Shown: positions 43,239 to 53,049 of the stretch, one piece after another | Layout of the letters: the number at the start of each line of letters is the position of its first letter | How positions within the stretch are numbered: the stretch's first letter is position 1 | NCBI GenBank assembly: GCA_018648805.1 | Contig: JABGQM010000011.1 | Coordinates: 1-64,000, forward strand | DNA length: 64,000 bases | Direction of reading: 5' to 3' | Source of the DNA: Verrucomicrobiota bacterium | Lineage (GTDB): Bacteria; Verrucomicrobiota; Kiritimatiellia; UBA8416; JABMPJ01 | The notes under the pieces: model-generated | What the model was told of the DNA's origin: nothing | What the model saw: only the letters and a program-made list of their open reading frames with translations | Database searches by the model: none | Made by a program: the position numbers and the translations under genes

Positions 43239-46200
43239 TCACTCAAGCCCGCTGTTGTCAGAGTCGCTACCGAGCTTTGCGCCGAGAATATCAACATAGT
43301 GCTTGGGCGAGTCACCCTCACCAGAGGCGGCACGGGGTCCGTGAGGATAAGCCAGCGCCGTGGCACGCTTCAGGTCCACGGCAGCTTGGGTCCCCTCGCC
43401 CAACTGTTCCAGTGCCTCTGCACGCAGTGCCAGATCACTGGCGAGTTCCATGCGGTACTCACGGTACGTCCGGTTGGCATACCCTTCGCCGCGCATGATC
43501 CCTTCAATGAAGTTGAGGCGGTTGATCCCGGAACCACCACCATACATTCGGTTTACCGGGAAAGACTTGAATGACTCAAGGTCCTTGCCCGGGGGGCATT
43601 TCGCCTCTTCGGCCATGTGCCGACTCGCGTCGGCCGTCCCTTGCTGGCCAAGCCCTTCGAGCGTCCGCGCGTAGAAGCCAAAGCTCTGGACTTGCGCGCT
43701 GCAGATCTTGCACATGCTGTTGCAGCGCCGTGCCTCCGCCTCATGAATCTCTATGTTTCGGTTGAGCAGCGTCAGTGCCTCTTTCCATTCCTCTAGCGCC
43801 AGATGTTCCCGTGCCAGCTTGCGCCTTGCCACACTCGCCTCATGCAGCAACTCAGGGTCGAACGCCCGCACCGCGAACGGCCAGGCACGCACATTCGCGT
43901 TCAGCCTGTCAGATGTCGCCGCATCCCGGTTGCCCAGTTTCTCATGAATTTGCGAGCGCATCATCAGATCGCTCTCCATCCCGAAGCCGTAAAGATTCTG
44001 ACGCTTCGCGCGAATGCCCGCTTCATAGGCCGCCAGGTACACTTTCGGGTCGCTGTAACGCCGGAACCGTGGATGCTCTATTCGCCCCTTCATGTCGGCC
44101 GCCACGCCTTCCCATAGCGCGGCCTCGGTCTTGCCATGCGGGCATTTTGGAACATCAACGAGGGCCAGCGCCGCATCTGCTTCTTTCGTGGAGCCCATCT
44201 TCCGAAGTAGCGCCATGCGAAGAAACGCGTCATACAGATGTCCATGACAGACCCGGCACCACTTCACGGTGTCTCTCGGATTGGGAGTGCCCTGCTGCGC
44301 TGCGATGTTGGCGTTCGCAGCCGCCAATGCGCGCGTCCACTCCTTGGCCTGCATGTAGGCCCAGATGAGCTTCCGTCCATGCGCGCTAGTGGCCCTGTTA
44401 GCCGGTTCATGTCGGGCCAGCCGTCGGTTCTTCAAGGGAAACGATGTCGCGAGGCGGGCCGCGTATTCCGCGTAGTCCTGTCTCGCAAGCGCCTTGTCAG
44501 CCAGCCCTAGCGCATGATCCCTCAGGGCCACATCGATCCGCATGTTGAGTGTGTCGGGGTTCTCGGTGTCGGCACTGACACCGGACAGCGCCAGCATCAT
44601 GGTTCCATCGGGGCGGATCAGAAAGACATTCGGCCGGAGATCCGCAGAACACACGCCCACCTCCCGTGCCGACCGCTCCCAGTCGCTCTTGGTCAGACAC
44701 AAAGACGGAAAGTCCCACCGGTTCTGCTTCATCAACGCAGACACACGGTTCGTATCACTATTCCCGAACACACCCACGACGTTGAGATCCTTGAGAGGCC
44801 GACCGCCTGCGGTTCGTACCAGATGATCCACCACACGCTTCCGTAAAGCCGCCGCATTGCGATCGTCGGTAGGCTCCATAAAGACCGCCGCGCTGAGCGC
44901 CCCATTGGTGGCCCCGGGAAGATTGATTGTGTCGCCTTCGGAGGATTCCCACCCCGACGGGAAACGTCTGGCCGCAGCGGGACCACGGCTGATGGTTCCC
45001 CCCGGCAACGCCCGCTCAAACAGGCGCGATGCAACCGATGAGTCGAGAAGGAACGCCGCCACCCGCCACGTCGAGGGTTCCTCGACATAGTCGCTGATCA
45101 GAACAGCCCGGTACGTGAGGTACGCGTCGCGTGAATGGGCATCCAGGGCAAGCATGAGCGCCGCCGCATAGGCTGCGCCGGGGGCTTGCGTCCCGCCCGC
45201 GTCATCGGTGAAGGCGGCCAGCACCTCTCCGGCGTCGGCGCCGTCCCTCATGAGCGCCTTTGTGGCCATACAGAACTGCGGCACCGTTTCCGCGCCGGGT
45301 GGCAGCTCCAGCGCCATGGCTGCCGTCGCTGAAGCAACGGCACGGTCCAGATAAGCCACTTCACCAGAGAGTCGCCACATGCCCAGCAGCGCAATCGTCC
45401 TGCGGTTGTGGACCCACCATAAATCCGGCACACCGGCATGCGCGGCGAGCACGGTGCCACAGAGCTGTTCCGCTATCTGGTAGTTCGTCAACGCCTGTTC
45501 CTGCGTCAGTCGCCAACGCGTCGGCGGCAACACAAAGCAGCCCTCGATCTCGCGGAGCGTAGCCTGCGGCAACGTGGTGTCGGCAGGAACGGAGCGATCA
45601 TCCACCAGGAATTCACCACTGCTCAACGAACGTAGCAGCGCCAGCCGGCGCGGCGATTCGACAGAGGCCTCATAGGTCTTGTGCAAGGCGGCGACATTCC
45701 GCCCGGTCGCCGCTTTGCTGGCCAGACCACGCGGACCGATCACCAGCGCGGCGAACAGGTTCGCGCCGCCGACCGACTGATAGATCGGGTTCTCACTCCC
45801 CCCAGGCAGCATCATCGGGACCCAGTCCAGCCCCATACGCTTCAAGGTTCTTGACCCGCCGTCTGGCAATTCATCGAGGTTGAAGCTGAACACCTTGAAC
45901 TGCCCCTTGTACCGCACCTGCAGGGCTATGATCTCGGCCACCTTCTCTTTCAGCAGCGGTGCGTCCAGCGACCAGAAGCAAACCACGTAGGTCTGGCCAA
46001 TGGGGAAAGAGAGCCGCGTGCCGTCAGCGCGCTTAAACGCTCCACCGAGGTGAATCGTACTGCCCGTGCCATACCGCTCACGCATGAAGGCCACCACGAG
46101 CGGATCGTCGCCAAAGTGTTTCGACAACGTCTCGCGGAATGCATTGAGCAGTTCGCGATTCCCAAGGTCGAACGCATGTGTCGCTGCCATCATCAGGCTC

Positions 46201-46721
46201 ATGGCCTCTGCAGACGTGCCGCGGTAGCGATCGGCAAACTGCGCCAAGGCCAGCGCACGCTCCTCCGGGGTGTGCTTCTTGCCTGCCAGTTCGATCTGCA
46301 ACATCATCATGTCGGGCTCCACCCGCAGCGCCGCATGCTCATCCGGTGCATCACCCAGCTGGCGCGCCGTCAACAGCAGCGCATCACGGATCTCCTCCGT
46401 TTGACGCATGGCGAACATCTGTTTCTGCATGTCGAAGACGATGCCCAGCACGCGAAACCGATCGGGGGACGCCGGGTACCTATCGATCAGCGCCTCCGCG
46501 CCACGAAAGAGCTTCTTGGACGCCCGGCGGGACGCCGTCGTCGACTCGCTCTCTTCAAACACGACAAGGTCATCCTGCAGACGCGCAATGGCGGCTTCGG
46601 GAATGCCGGCCGGGCGGGCGCCCCCTTCCTGGGCACGACTCGGTACCGATGCCCAACCCAGAAATAGTATGGCTATAAAGTGAAGCAGTACCTTCACAGT
46701 GAACGCGCGTGATACGGTCAC
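43239..46721 (-). CDS. Secreted thioredoxin-fold / TPR protein with CxxCH motif
   Basis: The 1160-residue protein opens with a signal peptide. GTG 46721 is chosen because GGAGG lies 7 bases upstream and the hydrophobic stretch VLLHFIAILFLGWAS follows. Residues about 220-340 look like a thioredoxin-like domain (FPIGQTYVVCFWSLDAPLLKEKVAEI, FKVFSFNLDE) without the usual CxxC. A second region near 640-720 is similar (LKDLNVVGVFGNSD, RPNVFLIRPDGTMML). The remainder is alpha-helical and TPR-like. A single CRVCH motif (WCRVCHGHL) could bind c-type haem, and a CNSMCKIC cluster could bind metal or form disulfides. Role unknown, probably redox or protein assembly outside the cytoplasm. Confidence 0.7.
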   Translation of the reverse strand: MTVSRAFTVKVLLHFIAILFLGWASVPSRAQEGGARPAGIPEAAIARLQDDLVVFEESESTTASRRASKKLFRGAEALIDRYPASPDRFRVLGIVFDMQKQMFAMRQTEEIRDALLLTARQLGDAPDEHAALRVEPDMMMLQIELAGKKHTPEERALALAQFADRYRGTSAEAMSLMMAATHAFDLGNRELLNAFRETLSKHFGDDPLVVAFMRERYGTGSTIHLGGAFKRADGTRLSFPIGQTYVVCFWSLDAPLLKEKVAEIIALQVRYKGQFKVFSFNLDELPDGGSRTLKRMGLDWVPMMLPGGSENPIYQSVGGANLFAALVIGPRGLASKAATGRNVAALHKTYEASVESPRRLALLRSLSSGEFLVDDRSVPADTTLPQATLREIEGCFVLPPTRWRLTQEQALTNYQIAEQLCGTVLAAHAGVPDLWWVHNRRTIALLGMWRLSGEVAYLDRAVASATAAMALELPPGAETVPQFCMATKALMRDGADAGEVLAAFTDDAGGTQAPGAAYAAALMLALDAHSRDAYLTYRAVLISDYVEEPSTWRVAAFLLDSSVASRLFERALPGGTISRGPAAARRFPSGWESSEGDTINLPGATNGALSAAVFMEPTDDRNAAALRKRVVDHLVRTAGGRPLKDLNVVGVFGNSDTNRVSALMKQNRWDFPSLCLTKSDWERSAREVGVCSADLRPNVFLIRPDGTMMLALSGVSADTENPDTLNMRIDVALRDHALGLADKALARQDYAEYAARLATSFPLKNRRLARHEPANRATSAHGRKLIWAYMQAKEWTRALAAANANIAAQQGTPNPRDTVKWCRVCHGHLYDAFLRMALLRKMGSTKEADAALALVDVPKCPHGKTEAALWEGVAADMKGRIEHPRFRRYSDPKVYLAAYEAGIRAKRQNLYGFGMESDLMMRSQIHEKLGNRDAATSDRLNANVRAWPFAVRAFDPELLHEASVARRKLAREHLALEEWKEALTLLNRNIEIHEAEARRCNSMCKICSAQVQSFGFYARTLEGLGQQGTADASRHMAEEAKCPPGKDLESFKSFPVNRMYGGGSGINRLNFIEGIMRGEGYANRTYREYRMELASDLALRAEALEQLGEGTQAAVDLKRATALAYPHGPRAASGEGDSPKHYVDILGAKLGSDSDNSGLE

Positions 46722-46799
46722 GGGGCATCCTCCAGCCATGTCGCACACAGCACGACAGCACCACCCCCATTCACTCGTTTACTCACTACGCTCATTTAG

Positions 46800-47609
46800 T
46801 CATACCCCCGTCAGGGCCCAGTTCACGGTCGTCATGGTGATAAGCTGGACGCGGCCTTGGTCGTCGACGAGGTAGTGCGTCGGCACGATGCCCTTCCCGG
46901 TCTGGGCGTAGCTGTCCAGTTTGACTGTGCCACCTTTGACGGGCACCTCGATCTCGCCTTCGTAGCTCAGAGTCTGGTTCGCCCGCAGCGTGGAGTCGTC
47001 GAGCATGTCGAAGGTCAGCGGCTTTTTCTTGAGACGTCCCGAGGCAAGAAGCGGCAGAAGGGCCCAGCGTGCGATCAGCGGATGCGTTGTGAGGTGCTGC
47101 TGTTTCCACGCGCTTGACTGGACCGTCATGGTCTTGCCATCCCACTCACCTTTCTCCACGAACCCGAGATCCTTCCGCTCCCCCACAGAGGACTCAAGTG
47201 TCCATTTTGATGCAGTGCTGAGTTCACCCGCAACCTGCACAGTGGTCTTCACGGTGTTGCCGGGCGTTCTGGCTTGGCCCTCCCGCGTTTCGAGCGTCCG
47301 GCACTGCCCCTTGGCGAACGATACATCAAGCGATCCGCTGGTGCCGTTCCTGGACTTCTGCGCAGAGCCCCCGCAGATAACCAACGCGTAACGCGCTGTG
47401 AAGGCCCCCCTCATACGGCCTGCAGCTGCAGGCGAGAACGTGGGAAGGTGCCCTGTGATCGGTTCAATCGCACAGGGCTCGGTAAAACAGTTCTGCGGAC
47501 CGCTATAGCCCTTCTTTCGTTTCCGTGCGGCGAGAAGAGGAAGATTCCCTTGCGCAGCAAGTGCGGCGGCCATGGCGGTCGTGGTTTTGAGAAACTTTCT
47601 GCGTTGCAT
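46800..47609 (-). CDS. Tat-exported protein of unknown function
   Basis: The 269-residue protein begins MQRRKFLKTTTAMAAALAAQ, a twin-arginine signal. The mature part is beta-rich with no motif I know (LVICGGSAQKSRNGTSGSLDVSF, PLTFDMLDDSTLRANQTLSYEGEIEVPVKG). Its ribosome binding site (AAGGAGG) overlaps the stop region of the sulfatase gene, with a 2-base gap between stop and start, so they are one operon. It may assist the sulfatase or bind its substrate; this is inferred only from position. Confidence 0.75.
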   Translation of the reverse strand: MQRRKFLKTTTAMAAALAAQGNLPLLAARKRKKGYSGPQNCFTEPCAIEPITGHLPTFSPAAAGRMRGAFTARYALVICGGSAQKSRNGTSGSLDVSFAKGQCRTLETREGQARTPGNTVKTTVQVAGELSTASKWTLESSVGERKDLGFVEKGEWDGKTMTVQSSAWKQQHLTTHPLIARWALLPLLASGRLKKKPLTFDMLDDSTLRANQTLSYEGEIEVPVKGGTVKLDSYAQTGKGIVPTHYLVDDQGRVQLITMTTVNWALTGV

Positions 47610-47611
47610 GG

Positions 47612-48895
47612 CTAGGCCTCCTTCCTGACGGCTCGGTAGAAGTTCAGATAGGTGTCGTGCACCGCCTCTCTCTTTGTGGGCTTGTACAACTCAATCGTGT
47701 CCAGGTACTCACGCAGGTGATCCTTATGTTTGGCCATCACGTGCTTCCCTCCGGCCGTAGCAGCAAGATCGTTCATCTCAAGCGGATCCGCCTTCAGATC
47801 AAAGACCTTGGCCGGTTTCGCACCATAGAAGATCGTCTTGTGCTGTTGATCGCGCACCCCCACCTGCCCCTCGCCAAGGAAAGATTCACCTACAATATAG
47901 TCACGCCATGGGTCGACCTTCTCTCCTTCAGCAAGCGGACGCAGACTTTTGCCGACCGTCATCTTCGGCAACGCGGGAACCTGGGCGTAGTCGCATATGG
48001 TTGCCGGAATATCGACCCCGATAGATAGATGCTCAGCATCGCGCTTGCCTTGCGCGACCTTACCCGGATAGACGATGATCGTCGGCACACGCCAGGACTC
48101 CTCCTCCATGTAGCCCTTGGTAATGTTGCCGTGGAAGCCCAAACCGTCGCCATGATCGGCGGCAAAGATGACGACCGTATTGTCGGCAAACCGCGAGCTC
48201 ATCAAAGCGCTGTAAAGACGCCCAATCTCCGCATCGACCATCTCAACCCAGCGGTAATAGATGTAGATGTAGTAGCGCCAATCAAGTTCCGTCCAGTGCC
48301 CGACACGGGTCTGCCGTGGCTTACCCCAATTCGCCGGCAGCGGCGGCAACTGCGCTTCAATTTCTTTCGCAAAGCGGAACTTGCCCTGTCCACCGGCCGC
48401 ACCGGCGGTGTAGCAACAGTCGTGCGGGTTCATGAATCCAGCGTTCAGAAAGAAGGGCTCGTCAGCTTCGTAGTTCGCAAGGAACCCCATGCAGGCACGC
48501 GCGATACCGGCGTCGGCGTACTCCCCCTTGCCTGAGCCAAACATCATATCGAAGCTCTTGCCGACATCCCGGCCGGGAATATGCCACTTGCCGGCGTAGG
48601 CCGCTTTGTACCCACCGTGCTTCGTCAGCCATTGGCCTAGATCCGGAAGGTCGGAAAGAAGCGAGCACCCGTTGGCTGCTACGCCATGCTCACTCGACAT
48701 GCGACCGGTATACCAGCTCGCGCGTGCCGGACAGCACTGCGGCATGGCGGTGTAGGAGGACCGAAAGGAGCAGCCGTCGGCCGCGATCCGATCCATGGAC
48801 GGGGTCTTGACATGCGGATTCCCATACGCCGACATCGCCTGCCAGTGCATCTGGTCAACATGAATGAAGAGTATATTGGGTCGTTTCTTTGACAT
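47612..48895 (-). CDS. Sulfatase of the FGly type, no signal peptide
   Basis: The 427-residue protein has the first metal strand NILFIHVDQMHWQ, with an aspartate and glutamine in place of the usual DD pair. The activation motif is QCCPARASWYTGR, with C54 the likely formylglycine precursor. GKWHIPG, NPHDCC and FAADHGDGLGFHG supply the remaining active-site residues. It is shorter than many sulfatases and has no signal peptide, so it may be cytoplasmic. The substrate cannot be told. It is followed by the Tat-exported protein in the same operon. Confidence 0.88.
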   Translation of the reverse strand: MSKKRPNILFIHVDQMHWQAMSAYGNPHVKTPSMDRIAADGCSFRSSYTAMPQCCPARASWYTGRMSSEHGVAANGCSLLSDLPDLGQWLTKHGGYKAAYAGKWHIPGRDVGKSFDMMFGSGKGEYADAGIARACMGFLANYEADEPFFLNAGFMNPHDCCYTAGAAGGQGKFRFAKEIEAQLPPLPANWGKPRQTRVGHWTELDWRYYIYIYYRWVEMVDAEIGRLYSALMSSRFADNTVVIFAADHGDGLGFHGNITKGYMEEESWRVPTIIVYPGKVAQGKRDAEHLSIGVDIPATICDYAQVPALPKMTVGKSLRPLAEGEKVDPWRDYIVGESFLGEGQVGVRDQQHKTIFYGAKPAKVFDLKADPLEMNDLAATAGGKHVMAKHKDHLREYLDTIELYKPTKREAVHDTYLNFYRAVRKEA

Positions 48896-49078
48896 ACATC
48901 ACACCTTCTCATTAGCAGGACGGATACAAACTAACACGATACTCGGATGGACCCAAACGCCATTCATCAGGTGCCATTGGGCATCGCCTGCATGGAGTTG
49001 CTCTCTTTTCCTGTTCTATGGTTTAGTGCATAGCTAAATCTGTTCCCAGTCAATCGTGTCATGGTTTCCTCTCTCCTA

Positions 49079-49148
49079 GACCGCCTGAAGGCGGGACAAC
49101 ATACAGCCCATCTCTCAAGGTATGTTGTACCGCCTTTAGGCGGCGGTC
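49079..49148. repeat. Palindromic repeat of the ATGTTGTACCGCC type, copy 1
   Basis: The arm GACCGCCTGAAGGCGG followed by GACAACATAC (49079-49104) pairs with its complement at 49120-49148 around a 15-base loop. The right arm GTATGTTGTACCGCCTTTAGG recurs at 60801. It could fold as a strong hairpin and may end transcription. The gene-free stretch 48896-49370 contains only this repeat and no other feature I can support. Confidence 0.7.
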
Positions 49149-49370
49149 TCCATTCGGAATCCGTAGTCGGCGACGTTCTGTTCCTCATCTTCTCCTTATC
49201 TTCCCGATTGCGATGAGATCGGCGGCAATTTCGCTGGTATTGTTCAGCGTGGTTACATAACCTCACTCCGATTTGTTACCTCATAGGCGTCGTGCATCCG
49301 GACGGTGATCCGCATCACGCGGCACCAGGTGCAACACGATCGCGATCAACAATGCAGAGGAATTCAACCC

Positions 49371-50414
49371 ATGATTACATGCAAGCCTTTCGGCACACTC
49401 CCCACCGGTGAGGCCGTCGAAGCCTTTACCCTCTCCAACTCCACGGACGTCTCGGTCGAGATCATCACCTACGGCGGCATCATCACGCGTCTCCTCGTGC
49501 CTGACGCCGACGGCAAGAAGGCGGACATCGTCCTTGGCTTGAACGGGCTCGACGCTTATCTCGCCGGACACCCCTACTTCGGAGCGATCACCGGGCGTGT
49601 GGCGGGCAGAATCACGGCCGGTCGTTTTGAGCTGGATGGCGAAGCCTACGCTCTCGCACTAACGAACGCTCCCAACCACCTGCACGGTGGCGACGTCGGG
49701 TTCGACAAGAAGCTCTGGACCGCAACCCCGAACGATGATGCGGACGCCCCCTCTCTGATGCTAACTTACTCCAGCCCGGATGGCGAAGAAGGCTACCCAG
49801 GAACGCTCGACACCACCGTATGCTACAGGCTCAACGGGGCGGCGCTCGAAATCTCCTACGAAGCCACCACCGACCGCGCGACCCCTGTCTGCCTGACCAA
49901 CCACTCCTACTTCAACCTGGCGGGCGAAGGCAGCGGATCCGTGCTCGATCATATCGTACAGATCAAGGCCGACACCATCGTGCCGACCGACGAAGACCTG
50001 ACGCTCCAGGGCCGCCGTGTCCCCGTCGTCGCTCCCGGCACCGATTTCCGCACGCCCTGCCGCCTCGGCGATGCCGTCCCCCACCTTCTGAAGCATCACG
50101 GCGACAACTACTGCTTCCGCGAGACGCCGATCGATGCACCCGAGTGGGTCGCACAGCTTAGCGACCCCGCCAGTGGCCGCGTGATGGATGTCTTCACCAA
50201 CGACACCTGCATGCAGTTCTACACCGGCAAGTTCCTGGATGGCACGCTGACCGGCAAGAGCGGCAAGGCCTACGATACCCATGCGGGGCTCTGCATGGAG
50301 TGCCAGGGCTACCCCGACGGCGTCAACACCCCCGAGATCGACGACATCATTCTGCGCCCCGGTCAGACCTACAAGCGCCAGACCGAATACAGGTTCTGTC
50401 AAAAACGTTTGTGA
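49371..50414 (+). CDS. galM: Aldose 1-epimerase
   Basis: The 347-residue protein matches galactose mutarotases, which interconvert alpha and beta anomers of hexoses such as glucose and galactose. Conserved segments include the N-terminal YGGIITRLLVPD, GRVAGRI, PNHLHGG with its histidine, NHSYFNLAG with the catalytic histidine, and MECQGYPD with the catalytic glutamate near the C-terminus. It lacks a signal peptide. ATG 49371 is chosen because AGAGGAA lies upstream and the family begins there. The enzyme suits a region that produces free galactose through GH42 and GH2 enzymes. Confidence 0.93.
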   Translation: MITCKPFGTLPTGEAVEAFTLSNSTDVSVEIITYGGIITRLLVPDADGKKADIVLGLNGLDAYLAGHPYFGAITGRVAGRITAGRFELDGEAYALALTNAPNHLHGGDVGFDKKLWTATPNDDADAPSLMLTYSSPDGEEGYPGTLDTTVCYRLNGAALEISYEATTDRATPVCLTNHSYFNLAGEGSGSVLDHIVQIKADTIVPTDEDLTLQGRRVPVVAPGTDFRTPCRLGDAVPHLLKHHGDNYCFRETPIDAPEWVAQLSDPASGRVMDVFTNDTCMQFYTGKFLDGTLTGKSGKAYDTHAGLCMECQGYPDGVNTPEIDDIILRPGQTYKRQTEYRFCQKRL

Positions 50415-50546
50415 GAAATGCAAACGGGGAATCGATTGACGGTAACGGGCGACGATAACGGATGACGAGGAGAGCCGTTGGAGACCTTGAGGTCCAGCGA
50501 GTGCAGCCTTGCGTTCCGTCGGTCTGCGAGGCAGACTCCCCGGCCT

Positions 50547-51452
50547 ATGCAGAACTACGTCGGAGAGATTGCCGCGCTACTGGCGGCGCTGGGCTGGACC
50601 ATCAGTGCCCTCTGCTGGACGACGGCAGGCAAGCAAGTGGGCTCACTGGTCGTCAACACGGTCCGCCTCGCCATCGCCCTTCCGCTGTTTCTGCTTTACG
50701 GAGCGATCGTGCTGGGAGAAGCGGTGCCGCTCTCGGCCTCACCGCGGGAGTGGCTCATTCTGGGAAGCTCCGGCGTAGTGGGATTCTTCTTCTGCGACCT
50801 GTTCCTTTTTCGGTCATTGCTATTGATCGGCCCGCGATTGGCGATGCTGATCTTCTCGCTATCCCCGATCGTGGCGTCACTTTGTGGCTGGTGGTGGTTG
50901 GAAGAGCATCTATCACGCACAGACATGGCCGGCATGGCCATCGCCCTCGCCGGGGTGAGCTGGGTGGTGCTTGAGTCGCCACGCCGCCGCCACCCGGCCA
51001 TCGTGGGTCAGCACCCGCCGGCACGTGGCCTGCTGTTCGCCTTTCTGGCCATGCTGGCGCAAGCGGTATCCAGCGTGATCGCCAAGACCGGCATGCAGGA
51101 GATGGCCTCACCGGTGGCCGCCACTGAGATTCGACTCATCGCCGGATTGATCTGCTTTGTGCTCCTCATGCCTATCGTGGGCAAGTCCAGGGCGTGTCTG
51201 CAGGTCTTCAAGAAGCCTCAGGTACTCAAGGTCATGATCGTGGGCTCTATTGCAGGCCCGTCCGTGGGCGTGGCGCTACTGATGTTCTCGTTCAAGCATA
51301 TCTCGACGGGCCTGGCCATGACGTTCATCTCACTCACCCCCGTGATGATCATCCCCTTCTCTGTCCTCATCTACAAGGAACACGTCAGCCTGCGCGCCAT
51401 ACTCGGCGCCATCATTGCCTGTTCCGGCGCCGCGATACTGCTGCTGTTGTAG
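50547..51452 (+). CDS. EamA-family membrane transporter
   Basis: The 301-residue protein has ten hydrophobic segments arranged as two EamA repeats. Segments include AALLAALGWTISALCW, FFFCDLFLFRSLLLIGP, MAIALAGVSWVVL in the first half and GLLFAFLAMLAQAVSS, VALLMFSFKHISTGLAMTF and AIIACSGAAILLLL in the second. Such proteins move small metabolites or amino acids across the inner membrane; the solute is not predictable. ATG 50547 is preferred over an earlier TTG, although the ribosome binding site is weak. It is separated from galM by 132 bp. Confidence 0.85.
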   Translation: MQNYVGEIAALLAALGWTISALCWTTAGKQVGSLVVNTVRLAIALPLFLLYGAIVLGEAVPLSASPREWLILGSSGVVGFFFCDLFLFRSLLLIGPRLAMLIFSLSPIVASLCGWWWLEEHLSRTDMAGMAIALAGVSWVVLESPRRRHPAIVGQHPPARGLLFAFLAMLAQAVSSVIAKTGMQEMASPVAATEIRLIAGLICFVLLMPIVGKSRACLQVFKKPQVLKVMIVGSIAGPSVGVALLMFSFKHISTGLAMTFISLTPVMIIPFSVLIYKEHVSLRAILGAIIACSGAAILLLL

Positions 51453-51491
51453 AGGGCGGCCCGCCGCACTGGGGCGGGCAGGCAGGGCAGC

Positions 51492-52733
51492 TCACGGGCG
51501 CCAGTAGGCGTCGACGGCTTCCCTGGCCAGGCGCACATAGTGGCGGCCACGCTCGAAGTCACCAAAGATCGTACCCACCTCACGTTGCGCAATCTCGAAC
51601 AGGCAGCCGCTGGCCGCCTCGCAGACGCCCTTGAAGTACGTGTTGATGGCGTCGTCGTTCATCGGACCGTCGCAGGTAACGAACTCGGCCCGCGGTTTAG
51701 AGTAATAGACCACCCGCGTGCCGCGCAGGTACTCGCCGATGAGAGGCTCATCGTTAAAAGGCGAGACGGATAGCTTGCGAAGGTTGGACCACGTGGACAG
51801 GTAGTCCGGCCAGATCGCATCAACCCGTTCACAGCACCCGTATGAGAGCAAACCGAAGCGATCGACCAGGCGCTGCTGGTACGGGAAGACAAACTCGCCA
51901 AACGTGTCCGCCGAGACCGCCGTGGACTCCTGCGATTCGAGAAACCCCCAGCACTCCGTCGTGCGCGTCACCGCATCCCCCGGCAGCTCATCGGTGAAGG
52001 CAAACGACTCCTGGTGCAAGGGCGTCAGGTCATTCGTCGGCAACAGGAGCTTCTCTTCCTCGAGGAAGTCATAGTACTGCTCATAGAGCCTGGTTTCCAT
52101 CTCCATGGCTTCATGCACGGCCTCCGGGCAGTCGTACATCGCGATATAATAGGCTTCCATACCCATCAGATACACCAGCGGACCGGTAATCGATCCCCAC
52201 AAGCTGTTCATGACCATGCGCACGGGGAGGATATCCCCAAAGATATCCTCGATGAACGCGCGGCGGCTCTCTGTGGCCGCGCGGTCAACCCCGAACGATC
52301 CGCCACGCAGCTTGTCAATCTCACCCGCCAGGTCTGTGATAACCGGGTCAATATGGATCCCCTGCGCGTTAGGCCCGGAAGCGCGCGTTATCGCGCCGGT
52401 GATGCCGAACGGTTGCACATGCGTATGCCACTCCATATCGAACGTGGGTGCTATGGGCGTGTCGTCATCAAACAGCTCGCGGCCGACCAAGGTAGCCAGC
52501 AGGCTGCTCTCAATCTGTCGCGCCTGATCGCCCTCGCATTGCAGGCGCGGCGTGATGACCTCATGGCAAAAGTTGGAGTACAGCAGGCGAATCGGCGGAC
52601 AGGCGCGGCGCCCCTCAGCCTGCGCCCGCCATTTCTTCAGGATAACGTCGTTCTGCGGCGCATTCGCATAGTCGAGCTGAAGCTGCGCCCGCCCCCTCAC
52701 AATCTCGCGATCTCGTGCTGAAATAGGTTCCAT
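51492..52733 (-). CDS. URO-D superfamily protein, long form
   Basis: The 413-residue protein belongs to the uroporphyrinogen decarboxylase-like superfamily but is longer than the methyltransferases nearby. Barrel segments are VRMVMNSLWGSITGPLVYLMGMEAYYIAMYDCPE, YQQRLVDRFGLLSYGCCERVDAIWPDYL (with paired cysteines that may bind zinc) and KLSVSPFNDEPLIGEYL. It differs from the shorter genes at 23794 and 41555. AAGGAA precedes ATG 52733; a start five codons upstream is possible. It is convergent with the EamA transporter gene (40-base gap). No corrinoid gene is adjacent. Confidence 0.78.
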   Translation of the reverse strand: MEPISARDREIVRGRAQLQLDYANAPQNDVILKKWRAQAEGRRACPPIRLLYSNFCHEVITPRLQCEGDQARQIESSLLATLVGRELFDDDTPIAPTFDMEWHTHVQPFGITGAITRASGPNAQGIHIDPVITDLAGEIDKLRGGSFGVDRAATESRRAFIEDIFGDILPVRMVMNSLWGSITGPLVYLMGMEAYYIAMYDCPEAVHEAMEMETRLYEQYYDFLEEEKLLLPTNDLTPLHQESFAFTDELPGDAVTRTTECWGFLESQESTAVSADTFGEFVFPYQQRLVDRFGLLSYGCCERVDAIWPDYLSTWSNLRKLSVSPFNDEPLIGEYLRGTRVVYYSKPRAEFVTCDGPMNDDAINTYFKGVCEAASGCLFEIAQREVGTIFGDFERGRHYVRLAREAVDAYWRP

Positions 52734-53049
52734 TCTATGTTCCTTCATAAGGTGTCGGCGGCGGCTGCACGGGTAATGTTCGTCATCACCTATCCTCTAT
52801 TCCCGCCACACAGAATTAGGGTATCACAGTAACCGTTCAGTACAACCCAGTTGTCAAAGGACATTCCACGGGACAGACCCCGCCGGGCGCTATTCGCTTG
52901 TTCGCTCAAATCGGAACAGACGTCCGGATGCCGGACCAGGAACGGGATAATTGCGCCAAAAGACGCGATCCATTGCGACAGACGCGGTGCCACGATGATT
53001 GAGCTGCTTGAAGCGCAGAAGGATCTATTGCCGGCTGCCATTAGGCGAA
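52734..53049. other. Gene-free stretch
   Basis: These 316 bases lie between two minus-strand genes. I see no gene, repeat or clear terminator here. The frames that are open on both strands have no recognisable motif. Confidence 0.5.

Noticed and set aside
48967..49266. 99-codon minus-strand frame containing PPPKGGTTYLE
   Set aside because: The coding look comes from translating the palindromic repeat at 49079-49148; there is no ribosome binding site or homologue that I know.
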